Below are positions 41,788-49,372 of a DNA stretch of 64,000 nucleotides, one piece after another (the stretch's first letter is position 1; each line of letters begins with the position of its first letter). The notes under the pieces were generated by a model. It saw nothing but the letters and a program-made list of their open reading frames with translations, did no database searches and was not told where the DNA came from. The position numbers and the translations under genes are program-made. Origin of the DNA: Syntrophopropionicum propionicicum_A (GTDB lineage: Bacteria > Bacillota > Desulfotomaculia > Desulfotomaculales > Pelotomaculaceae); the NCBI RefSeq assembly GCF_048984525.1, contig NZ_JBMGJC010000005.1:1-64000 (forward strand). The letters are read 5' to 3'.

Positions 41788-42564
41788 TCATATATCGAAC
41801 TCGGCGATGATAAATGTATGGTCCGAAGGCCTTTCCATTTTCCTCGGCTCCACGTCAATCCGGGCGCTGAGCGATTTTTCGGCTATAGGGGCCGTTGCCC
41901 AGATGTGGTCTACCCGCCAGCCTAAGTTTCTCTCAAAAAGCCTCGGCATCCGGTAGTCCCAGAAGGTGTAGTGCCCTCCTTCCTTCACATGGAGGCGGAA
42001 CACGTCAACAAAACCCCACTCCTTTACATACTGCAGCGCTTTATGTTCTTCCGGATGGAAACCTATACGGCCGTATAGCCTTTTGGGGTTATGCACGTCA
42101 ATCGGCTCGGGCGCCACATTGAAATCGCCCAGCCAGATCAGGCGGTCCTCAGGTTTATAGCGGCTGTCAAAATACTCTCTCATCGACCTGATCCACTTGA
42201 GTTTATATGCAAATACCTCGCTCTTGGGGTCATACCCCTGGGGCACATATGTATTCACCACGGGGATCCCTTTGACGGCGGCTTCGATCAGGCGGGCTTC
42301 GCCCTGCTCCGCCCACTCTCCGATCCCGGTATGGACCTTTTCCGGCACGTGCGGGCTGATAATAGCGACTCCGTTATATGATTTTCGCCCGCTGAAGACA
42401 GCATGGTAGCCTCTCTTTTCAAATTCCGCGTGCGGGAAGTCCTTGTCCTCCACCTTTGTTTCCTGCAGGCATAGCACATCGGCTTTTTCCCTGTCCAGCC
42501 AGTCAAGCACCAGTGGCAGGCGGGCACGTATTGAATTTGTGTTAAAGCTTGCAACTTTAAACAT
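41788..42564 (-). CDS. xthA: Exodeoxyribonuclease III
   Basis: This 258-residue AP endonuclease/3'-5' exonuclease of the ExoIII/APE1 family removes abasic sites and 3' blocks in base-excision repair. The motifs are complete: ASFNTNSIRARL at the start, CLQETKVED near residue 33, NTYVPQG near 105, WLGDFNVAPEP near 145, GWRVDHIWATAP near 215 and the catalytic PSDHTFI near the end. ATG 42564 has TTGGAG at good distance; the TTG four codons upstream is not used. It is a single gene. Confidence 0.93.
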   Translation of the reverse strand: MFKVASFNTNSIRARLPLVLDWLDREKADVLCLQETKVEDKDFPHAEFEKRGYHAVFSGRKSYNGVAIISPHVPEKVHTGIGEWAEQGEARLIEAAVKGIPVVNTYVPQGYDPKSEVFAYKLKWIRSMREYFDSRYKPEDRLIWLGDFNVAPEPIDVHNPKRLYGRIGFHPEEHKALQYVKEWGFVDVFRLHVKEGGHYTFWDYRMPRLFERNLGWRVDHIWATAPIAEKSLSARIDVEPRKMERPSDHTFIIAEFDI

Positions 42565-42689
42565 AATATACTCCAACCTTCTCTTACCGGCTGCACCGGG
42601 TCATCCAGTATGATTATTCACACTCCAGCCTAATATTCATACACCCAAAAACCTCGGCGGCCAGGTCTTTGGGTGTAATTATTCTGCTA

Positions 42690-42735
42690 AAACAATTTGA
42701 CAGGATTTACAGGATTACTAGGATTTACAGGATTT
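42690..42735. repeat. Short direct repeats of CAGGATTTACAGGAT type
   Basis: TTTGACAGGATTTACAGGATTACTAGG and the following copy share two direct units of AGGATTTACAGGATT separated by AC. It lies between the XthA and decarboxylase genes in otherwise AT-rich, gene-free DNA. Similar TTTACAGGATT runs occur as simple repeats in many genomes; no function is implied. Confidence 0.55.
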
Positions 42736-42813
42736 AAATTATTATTAGGTATAAAACATAATAAATTCTATTTGAATAATCATTGTTTATACATGAATGT
42801 CTTTTAAGTCAGT

Positions 42814-44265
42814 CTACCTGTCCAATACCATGATGTTGTCGACAATCGGGTCAATAGTCCCCTGGATCGTACATCTCTCTGCCTTGAGCATCTTCACGTA
42901 ATCAATTATGTCCGCTGTTATGATCTCTCCCATGCTGACCAGGGGAATACCGGGAGGATATACCATAACCATTTCCCCGGCAATCTCACCGGCGCACTGT
43001 TCAAGCGGGACTGACCTTTTTTTGCTGAAAAACGCGTCTCTTGGCGGCATAACCACTTCCGGGCTGAATTGGATCGTTTCAATCCTTTTGACTTCTTTCC
43101 TTTTGGCGTTATCGGCGATATCCCTGAGGGCGGCGACGAAAGACTGGAGGAATTCTTCTTTTTCACCCAGGCTGATTACGGCGAGTATGTTGTACATATC
43201 GGCCAGCTCGATCAATATATTATAATCTTTGGCCAGGATCTCTTCCACCTCGTACCCGGTCAGGCCTAGTTTTTGCACGCTTACCAAAAGCTTGGTCTCA
43301 TCGAAACTTAATTTGCCGGACTTTTCAAAGTAATTTTTGTCAGGGGCGAACAGCCCGTCGATTTTATTGATTTCTTCTCTGGTCCGGTTTACCATTGCCA
43401 AAATACGGTCTAGCATCTGCCTGCCGTTGACAGACAGCTGCTTTCTGGCCACATCCAGGGAACACAGCAGGATATACGACGGGCTGGATGAATAGGTTAG
43501 GTTCAACACCTGCTTGATATAGCTGGGGTTTATCTTGCTGCTGCCGACGAGAAGCGCTGAACTCTGGGTCATGGAACCGCCGGTTTTGTGCAGGCTGGCC
43601 GCGCTCATATCCGCCCCGGCCGCCATGGCGGATATCGGAAAATGAGGATGAAAACCCATGTGGGTCCCGTGCGCCTCGTCTACCAGCACCGGCATACAGC
43701 CTCTGTGAGCGGTCTCCACAATCCGCGCCAGCTCTGAGGCCACCCCGTAATACGACGGGTTAATAGCCATAACCGCCTTGGCGTCCCGGTTCTGGTCTAT
43801 GGCCTCCCGCAGCCCATCAGCCGTGATACCGGTGACAATGCCCAGGTAATCGTCAATTTCCGGCTGGACATAGACCGGGTTGGCCCCGCTTAGGATTAGG
43901 CCGTTAAAAATTGATTTATGCGCATTTCTGGGCAGGATGATCTTATCGCCGGGTGTGCAGGAGCTTAATATCATGGCCTGCACGCCGGAGGTAGTCCCGT
44001 TAATTAAAAAATAAGCGTGTTTTGCCCCCAACGAATCTGCCAGCAGCTTTTCCGCCTCTGCGATCACTGAGATCGGGTCCCAGATCAGATCTATGCCCCG
44101 GGTCTCGTTCAAATCCATTTTAAGGACGTTTTCGCCGACAAATTCCCTGTATTCCTCCAGCCCGTACCCATGCTTATGGCCTGGGATCTGCAGCGGGATC
44201 GCATTCCTCTTGACATGATATTTAACAGCGTCAAATAGTGGTGTTCTATTCTGGTCTAAATTCAT
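42814..44265 (-). CDS. Orn/Lys/Arg decarboxylase family protein
   Basis: This 483-residue PLP enzyme of the short Firmicute Orn/Lys/Arg decarboxylase type (SpeA/Cad-like) lacks the N-terminal wing domain of proteobacterial enzymes. Seen: LQIPGHKHGYG near residue 25, VDEAHGTHMGFH near 195 and the PLP-binding Lys in SLHKTGGSMTQSS near 230. It makes a polyamine (agmatine, cadaverine or putrescine) from a basic amino acid. It is the last gene of the unit amidase, CofE-like, decarboxylase, 19 bp after its neighbour. Specificity cannot be read directly. Confidence 0.87.
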   Translation of the reverse strand: MNLDQNRTPLFDAVKYHVKRNAIPLQIPGHKHGYGLEEYREFVGENVLKMDLNETRGIDLIWDPISVIAEAEKLLADSLGAKHAYFLINGTTSGVQAMILSSCTPGDKIILPRNAHKSIFNGLILSGANPVYVQPEIDDYLGIVTGITADGLREAIDQNRDAKAVMAINPSYYGVASELARIVETAHRGCMPVLVDEAHGTHMGFHPHFPISAMAAGADMSAASLHKTGGSMTQSSALLVGSSKINPSYIKQVLNLTYSSSPSYILLCSLDVARKQLSVNGRQMLDRILAMVNRTREEINKIDGLFAPDKNYFEKSGKLSFDETKLLVSVQKLGLTGYEVEEILAKDYNILIELADMYNILAVISLGEKEEFLQSFVAALRDIADNAKRKEVKRIETIQFSPEVVMPPRDAFFSKKRSVPLEQCAGEIAGEMVMVYPPGIPLVSMGEIITADIIDYVKMLKAERCTIQGTIDPIVDNIMVLDR

Positions 44266-44284
44266 GTTTATTCAGATCATACTC

Positions 44285-44953
44285 CTAACATTGCTGCGCG
44301 GCAGCATTTATTTCCCGCAGGTTTTCGGATGATACCAGCACCACTATAGGTGTCTGCTGGTCGTCGTTGCCATGAGGGTTATCTTTCAGGTAAGCTGTAA
44401 GCGCTTCAGAGTCAACACCGTCAGTCGCGGCCAGGATGTCTACTTTCCCGATGTCATTAATATCGGTGATAACCGCGTCGACCCCGGTGACCTGCTTGAT
44501 CCTCTCCACAACACGCTGAGTGTCTTTCGGGCCCAGTACAATATGGCGGTCAAAAGGCCACATCGTGCCGGCAAAGTCGTCTATCTGGGCCAGCTGCCTG
44601 CCGGCAACCCTGTAAAAATCTCCCCTGCGGCCAACCAGCCGACCAAGCCCAGCCGCCGCCACCCCTAACAGGAAACGGGCGGTACCGACCTCCTCCATTG
44701 CCACCTGGATGGAAGGAGGAGCGGCGAGGCTGCCTTCCTTGCCGGGAAAGTGGCACAGGATTTTGGCAAGTAGCCCCGGTTTAACCGTGTCCGGCAGGAT
44801 CGCCCTGCCCTGGCTGATGGCCACAACACTTTCGGCAACCGCGACAATATCGCCAGGCGACGCTATCTTGCCGGTATATTTTTCCACCACATCTACTATA
44901 TCGTCTTTCTCCGTGATGATATGAGTCCTGATCGGCAATCTTCCTGCTATCAC
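44285..44953 (-). CDS. Coenzyme F420-0:glutamate ligase-like protein (CofE domain)
   Basis: This 222-residue protein resembles CofE: LPIRTHIITEKDDIVDVVE at the N-terminus and DIVAVAESVVAISQGRAI near residue 40, the known start of the F420-0 ligase fold. CofE adds glutamates to F420. Many non-methanogenic Firmicutes have such a gene without F420 synthesis genes, so its substrate here is doubtful. It overlaps the amidase gene by four bases and precedes a decarboxylase gene, an odd but compact operon. Confidence 0.75.
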   Translation of the reverse strand: MIAGRLPIRTHIITEKDDIVDVVEKYTGKIASPGDIVAVAESVVAISQGRAILPDTVKPGLLAKILCHFPGKEGSLAAPPSIQVAMEEVGTARFLLGVAAAGLGRLVGRRGDFYRVAGRQLAQIDDFAGTMWPFDRHIVLGPKDTQRVVERIKQVTGVDAVITDINDIGKVDILAATDGVDSEALTAYLKDNPHGNDDQQTPIVVLVSSENLREINAAAQQC

Positions 44954-45879
44954 TCTTTATCACCTCTTGTACTTGGCCTGTCAGAGGCGAAGTATTTTAT
45001 CAACCCGTTCACAATACCCTCGGCAGCCCTCTTTTGGATCGTCAGGCCGCGCAGGAATACTTCCTCCACGATATTGGTGATAGTCACAATCTCTACTTCA
45101 ACAGCCGGTATACCTTTATCCATTCCGGCCAGGGCAGGCTGACCCGCGACCCCCCTGTCCATTACCTTCAGCTTCTTTATAATTTCTTCCTGTATATACC
45201 GGGCCAGCTCCTCGCTGCCATTGTCCAGGGGCGCGTAAAGAGAGGCGGCCCCCTCAACACTGCTGTCTGCGCTGGCGTTGGTGTGAATGCTGATAAAGGC
45301 GTCAGCACGCTCTTTTACAGCAATTCCGGCCCTTTCTCCTCCGGAGAGATCTTCGTCGCCGCTCCTGGTTAAGGTAACCTCCGCCCCGGTTCTTTTTAAA
45401 AGTTTCTCAAGGTTCCTGGCTATCGGCAAAACCACGTTTTTTTCCAGGAGGCTTACCGGTCCCCTGCCGCCAAAATCCTTACCTCCATGGCCGGGGTCAA
45501 CCACAATTCTTTTACCGGATAATAACCCAGTTATGAACGAACGTTCCAGGGTTATCACCAGGCGGGAAGGAAAATCATTGTACACCGCATGCTTAAACAC
45601 AGCCGGATGGTCCAGCGCCATCTGCACCCTGACCGTGTCATGGCCCAACTGCTCTATATTGATATCACGCAGCAGGCCGTCATTAACCTCCAGCTTTCCC
45701 TCAGGCATATTCACATCAGCGCCGGCGCACTCAAGCACGATACCGCCGTTTATTTCTTTCAGCGTGTATTCATAGGGTCTGGTAGACTCGACAACCACTC
45801 TGGTTAGCCATTCACCATTTTCCCCGTCAACAACTTTCGACCACAGGTTTGTTATTCTGGGACTATTCCCCAAATGCAA
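44950..45879 (-). CDS. N-acetylmuramoyl-L-alanine amidase without signal peptide
   Basis: This 309-residue protein has an AMIN-like N-terminal domain (residues 1-120) and an Amidase_3 domain with the zinc and catalytic residues DPGHGGKDFGG near 127, LLEKNVVLPIA near 143, SIHTNASAD near 198 and PAVEVEIVTITN near 258. It should cut the peptide stem from peptidoglycan. No signal peptide or membrane helix is seen from the TTG start at 45879, which has GGGGAGGGAG at the correct distance, so export is unexplained. The stop overlaps the CofE-like gene. Confidence 0.85.
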   Translation of the reverse strand: MHLGNSPRITNLWSKVVDGENGEWLTRVVVESTRPYEYTLKEINGGIVLECAGADVNMPEGKLEVNDGLLRDINIEQLGHDTVRVQMALDHPAVFKHAVYNDFPSRLVITLERSFITGLLSGKRIVVDPGHGGKDFGGRGPVSLLEKNVVLPIARNLEKLLKRTGAEVTLTRSGDEDLSGGERAGIAVKERADAFISIHTNASADSSVEGAASLYAPLDNGSEELARYIQEEIIKKLKVMDRGVAGQPALAGMDKGIPAVEVEIVTITNIVEEVFLRGLTIQKRAAEGIVNGLIKYFASDRPSTRGDKE

Positions 45880-46203
45880 AAAGGCTCCCTCCCCGCAAAA
45901 AATGCATGGAACCGTGTTATAATTGTCAATTTTTTAAGATTCTTTAAGTTAAACTATTTTCCTTCTTTTGATTTCATTTTGGGAAAAATAAAGGAGAACC
46001 AGTGGAAAGATGTCTTAATCTTAGGCATTATAGGTAATTTTGTTTACTAACCAAGTAAGGAGGGTCACGATTTTGTCAATAACTTAATTTTTGCGTACCC
46101 GGTACCAGAAAATTAAGTTATTGGCTCGCCGGTAATTTGAGGGGAAGGAATACCCGGTTCTGCCGTCTAATGTTAATACATACATCTGGCGGGAGGAATA
46201 ACT
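45880..46203. other. Divergent intergenic region
   Basis: This 324-bp region lies between the divergent amidase operon and the MBL gene. It holds a perfect 14-bp hairpin at 46078-46122 and a strong but unused-looking ribosome site (AAGGAGGG near 46057) followed by a five-codon TTG frame; promoters for both directions must lie here. Confidence 0.5.
46078..46122. repeat. Perfect 14-bp inverted repeat with GTACC inner palindrome
   Basis: AATAACTTAATTTT (46078-46091) and AAAATTAAGTTATT (46109-46122) are exact reverse complements, with GTACCCGGTAC in the loop region forming a second small palindrome. It lies about 80 bp upstream of the MBL gene start. Confidence 0.8.
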
Positions 46204-47001
46204 TTGAAATTTTGCACTCTCTCATCCTGCAGCTATGCCAACAGCGTAGTTGTACAAGGCCGCGATACCTGCGTCCTGATTGACTGCGGCCTCAGAAACA
46301 GGGACATTAAGCCTTTCCTGGACACTGCAGGCCTGTCCCCGGGTGATATAGACGCCGTATTGGTGACCCACTGCCATACAGACCATATATATGGCCTTAA
46401 ATATTTTCTCAAGCTGAGAGACGTGCCCGTATACTCCACCGCGGGGGTTTTAAAACAGGTGAACGAGCGCTGTGTTTTTAATAAATCTCCCGGGTTCCGC
46501 GTGCTTGACCCGTACAGTGAAGTTAAAATTAACAGCCTGTCTTTAACCCCTTTCCCGCTCTCACACGATGTTGTAACAGTGGGCTTTACAATTGCCGCTG
46601 GCGGTGAGCGGATGGGTTTCATCACTGATACGGGCTACGTCCCTGACAGGTACCGCCAGGCGTTCAGTTCACTGGATTACCTCTACATAGAATCTAACCA
46701 CGACGTGGAAATGTACAAGTCGTCATCCAAACCATATCACGTGATCAAGCGCAACCTCGGTCCCACCGGCCACCTTTCCAATGATCAGTGCGGGCAGGTG
46801 CTTCAATCGCTGGACCTCGGCAGGTGCAGGCTGGTCGTTCTAGGGCACCTGAGCGAAGAGGACAACGAGCCCGGCAGGGCTCTGCAAAACGCCCGCCGCC
46901 GCCTGGCGCCAGACATATCCCTGGCTAGCGCGCCGCCGCGGACTCCCGGTCAGTGGTCAGATAAACATCTCAAAATACAGACTACTAAGAACTTCGTTTA
47001 A
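46204..47001 (+). CDS. MBL-fold metallo-hydrolase, YycJ/WalJ-like
   Basis: This 265-residue metallo-beta-lactamase-fold protein has CSYANSVVVQG at the N-terminus, the metal motif VTHCHTDHIYG near residue 57, FITDTGYVP near 140, GPTGHLSNDQCG near 195 and LGHLSEEDNEP near 220, matching the YycJ/WalJ group (probable exonuclease or cell-wall-linked hydrolase). TTG 46204 follows GGGAGG. It is single, divergent from the amidase operon. The second-shell residues suggest an active enzyme; its substrate is unknown. Confidence 0.85.
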   Translation: MKFCTLSSCSYANSVVVQGRDTCVLIDCGLRNRDIKPFLDTAGLSPGDIDAVLVTHCHTDHIYGLKYFLKLRDVPVYSTAGVLKQVNERCVFNKSPGFRVLDPYSEVKINSLSLTPFPLSHDVVTVGFTIAAGGERMGFITDTGYVPDRYRQAFSSLDYLYIESNHDVEMYKSSSKPYHVIKRNLGPTGHLSNDQCGQVLQSLDLGRCRLVVLGHLSEEDNEPGRALQNARRRLAPDISLASAPPRTPGQWSDKHLKIQTTKNFV

Positions 47002-47032
47002 CTTCATTTATTGTGAAATATTTTAAATATTT

Positions 47033-47099
47033 ATAGGCAGCTCCTATTAATCCAATCGTAAACACATATTTCACTTTAATGTTTTATGGGTGGTAGGAT
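47033..47099 (+). promoter_or_regulatory. Regulon promoter element, copy 5 (sensory hydrogenase operon)
   Basis: Plus strand: ATAGGCAG, then CTATTAATCCAATCGTAAAC, then TTCACT (47070-47075), 18 bases, TAGGAT (47094-47099) preceded by TGG. It is the only copy on the plus strand and faces the only plus-strand target operon, so all five copies keep the same orientation to their genes. The predicted start is near 47106, giving a leader of about 260 nt. Confidence 0.75.
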
Positions 47100-47124
47100 A
47101 AAAACAGGATATTTTTTCAAATGG

Positions 47125-47160
47125 AACCTCCTCTTGTAGGATAAACTACAACAGGAGGTT
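47125..47160 (+). terminator. Leader hairpin (15-bp stem) downstream of promoter copy 5
   Basis: AACCTCCTCTTGTAG (47125-47139) pairs with CTACAACAGGAGGTT (47146-47160) with a single mismatch. It would be the first structure in the mRNA. The following T content is weak, so it may stabilise the 5' end or act as an attenuator, not a strict terminator. Confidence 0.55.
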
Positions 47161-47369
47161 TATCTATATACTATCTGTTTTTTGAGGTTTACTTCACCCT
47201 TGCCAGGCTCTTCACTTATAGCCATCTTTTGATTGCTTCTTTTATAAAAATAAAACTTTATAATAAGGTAGTATCGGTATTGTTACATAAAAAAAGTTTC
47301 GTCAATATATTTTACACAAATGCCATTTTTCTATATTAGTTTAGCTTTAATGGCATAAGGAGGCTTATT

Positions 47370-47636
47370 ATGCTCACTATACAGGTTTGCGTTGGGAGCT
47401 CTTGTTTTTTACGCGGTTCAAAAAAAATTATTGCTGAAATAGAAAAATTAATAGCAGAGTTCCAACTGGATGACAAAATTTTGCTAAAGGGTTGTTTTTG
47501 CCATGAAAAGTGCACCGGCGGAGTAACTGTCATGGTCGGAGAAAAACTCTTTACTGGAGTTGCTCCGAAAGACGTTGAGGAAATGTTTGAACAAGAAATC
47601 TTACCGGCTATAAAGGGGGATACTGAATGCCTCTGA
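47370..47636 (+). CDS. Thioredoxin-fold [2Fe-2S] ferredoxin (NuoE/HndA-like)
   Basis: This 88-residue protein has four cysteines arranged as CVGSSC near residue 7 and CFCHEKC near 43, like the thioredoxin-like 2Fe-2S domain of NuoE and HndA and stand-alone ferredoxins of hydrogenase operons. It probably carries electrons to or from the hydrogenase encoded next, whose start overlaps its last codons by ten bases. ATG 47370 follows AAGGAGG. It is the first gene in a three-gene hydrogenase-signalling operon. Confidence 0.88.
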   Translation: MLTIQVCVGSSCFLRGSKKIIAEIEKLIAEFQLDDKILLKGCFCHEKCTGGVTVMVGEKLFTGVAPKDVEEMFEQEILPAIKGDTECL

Positions 47637-49354
47637 TTAAAACAAATGACGCCAAATGCCGTGACTGTTACAAGTGTGTCCGCTCATGCCCGCTGAAAGC
47701 GATTTGTATCAACTCCGGCCCCAATAATATCCAGGCTCACCACGCCAGGGTATTAGAGGAAAGCTGCGTGCAGTGCGGCCATTGCACTGTGATCTGCCCG
47801 CAAAAGGCAAAGGTAGTTAAAAACGACCTTGAGGATATAAAAAACCTTCTGTCAAATAAATCCATAACGGTTGTGGCCAGCGTAGCACCTTCTTTTCCTG
47901 TCCATATGCCGCTGCCCCAGCCTCTCGCACTGCCCGGATTGCTGAAGAGGTTGGGTTTCTCCCAAGTCGGGCTGACCGCGGTTGGGGCTGAGCTGATCTC
48001 TGTTGAACACCAGCGGATTAATGCGCCGGAATCGGAGATTTCAAGCGCCTGCCCCGCTGTGGTCAACCTTATAGAACAGCATTACACTCACCTGCTCCCT
48101 AACTTATCTCCTTTAGTATCACCTGTAATCGCTCACGGGAGGCTGTTGAAAAAGCAATATCCCGGCTGCGTGGTTGTATTTATCGGGCCCTGCATTGCTA
48201 AAAAAGGTGAGATCGTATCTGACAAAGTGAAGGGTGCGGTCGACTATGCCCTGGGTTTCAAGGAATTATGGGACTGGATTAAAGCGGAGGCAATTGATTT
48301 AAATAAAATTGAAAATGTGGAATTTGACGGTTATATACCGGGAAAAGCAAACCTGTTTCCGGCCAAGGGAGGCCAACTGCTGGCAAGTTCTCTCAGCACC
48401 GATATCATGGACAGCGGTGTGCAGACAGTAACCGGGCTGCAGAACTGTATTGACCTGCTGAAAAATTTCTGCAACCTCAATAAAGACCAAATGCCCAAGT
48501 TTGTAGAGATGCTGGCCTGCAGGGGCGGGTGTCTTGGCGGCCCTTGCGGGATTACGGAAAATGATATCTACTCAAAAAGGCAAAGACTGCTTGATTTTTA
48601 TTCCCGCAACACATTGAAAACGGCTGAAAAAACCGGCGCCGGAACAACGCCGTCACTGCCAGCCACGGATTTGATCCGCGAATTTGAGAGCAGAAAAGTT
48701 ATACTGCCAGTTCCGGATGAGGAGCAAATTAAGAGTATCCTGATGCAGAGCGGCAAGTATGTCCCCCAGGACGAGTTAAACTGCGGGTCTTGTGGTTTCG
48801 GCTCCTGCAGAGAAAAGGCCGTGGCTGTCTTCAGAGGACATGCTGAACCACAAATGTGTATTCCCTATATGAGAAAGCGGGCTGAATCGATATCGAACCT
48901 GGTGCTTAATGCGATGCCCAATGCTGTTATCATAGCCGATGAAGACCTGGTTATAACAGAAATCAATCCGGCAGCGGTAAAAATGTTTGACTGCCAGGGT
49001 AAGCAAATCATTGGCCAACGGCTTGACCGGTTAATTGATCCGACAGAGTTCCAGGTCGTCTTAAAAGAAAAGAGAGCCGTGGTGGCTGATTTCCGCAGCC
49101 TGGAAAACGGTGTTATCACACGCCAGATTATTTTCCCGCTGGAAAATATGGCAGTAGGCATATTTGCCGACATTACCAAAGAAGTAACACAGCAAGGCGA
49201 ACTTTTACATGTGAAAACCCAGACTATTGAGCGAGCCCAGGAAGTTATTAAAAAACAAATGACTGTCGCCCAGGAAATAGCGGGCCTGCTGGGGGAAACC
49301 ACCGCGGAGACCAAGATACTTCTAAACCAGTTAATTAAACTGATGGAAGACTAG
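47627..49354 (+). CDS. hydS: Sensory [FeFe]-hydrogenase (HydS-type) with PAS domain
   Basis: This 575-residue protein has two N-terminal [4Fe-4S] motifs (CRDCYKCVRSCP near residue 11, CVQCGHCTVICP near 47), an H-cluster domain with L1 SACPAV near 145, L2 GPCIAKKGE near 187 and L3 ACRGGCLGGPC near 300, a further Fe-S domain (CGSCGFGSCREKA ... MCIPYM near 385-415), a PAS domain near 420-525 and a final coiled coil. In L1 the usual proton-relay Cys of TSCCP is Ala, and in L2 Met is Gly: the changes known from the putative sensory enzyme HydS of Thermotoga. So it most likely senses H2 or redox state rather than producing H2. The following phosphatase gene is the probable output. Confidence 0.9.
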   Translation: MPLIKTNDAKCRDCYKCVRSCPLKAICINSGPNNIQAHHARVLEESCVQCGHCTVICPQKAKVVKNDLEDIKNLLSNKSITVVASVAPSFPVHMPLPQPLALPGLLKRLGFSQVGLTAVGAELISVEHQRINAPESEISSACPAVVNLIEQHYTHLLPNLSPLVSPVIAHGRLLKKQYPGCVVVFIGPCIAKKGEIVSDKVKGAVDYALGFKELWDWIKAEAIDLNKIENVEFDGYIPGKANLFPAKGGQLLASSLSTDIMDSGVQTVTGLQNCIDLLKNFCNLNKDQMPKFVEMLACRGGCLGGPCGITENDIYSKRQRLLDFYSRNTLKTAEKTGAGTTPSLPATDLIREFESRKVILPVPDEEQIKSILMQSGKYVPQDELNCGSCGFGSCREKAVAVFRGHAEPQMCIPYMRKRAESISNLVLNAMPNAVIIADEDLVITEINPAAVKMFDCQGKQIIGQRLDRLIDPTEFQVVLKEKRAVVADFRSLENGVITRQIIFPLENMAVGIFADITKEVTQQGELLHVKTQTIERAQEVIKKQMTVAQEIAGLLGETTAETKILLNQLIKLMED

Positions 49355-49372
49355 TGGAAGGATAAGGCTGTA

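Larger units (their letters stand above)
47002..47369. other. Intergenic leader of the sensory hydrogenase operon
   Basis: This 368-bp stretch carries regulon promoter copy 5 (47033-47099) and a leader hairpin (47125-47160). No gene is visible. The rest, 47165-47369, is AT-rich leader with AAGGAGG just before the first gene. Confidence 0.6.

Noticed and set aside
42690..42735. Attachment site or small mobile element
   Set aside because: Only short direct repeats are seen, with no integrase, tRNA end or duplicated flank.
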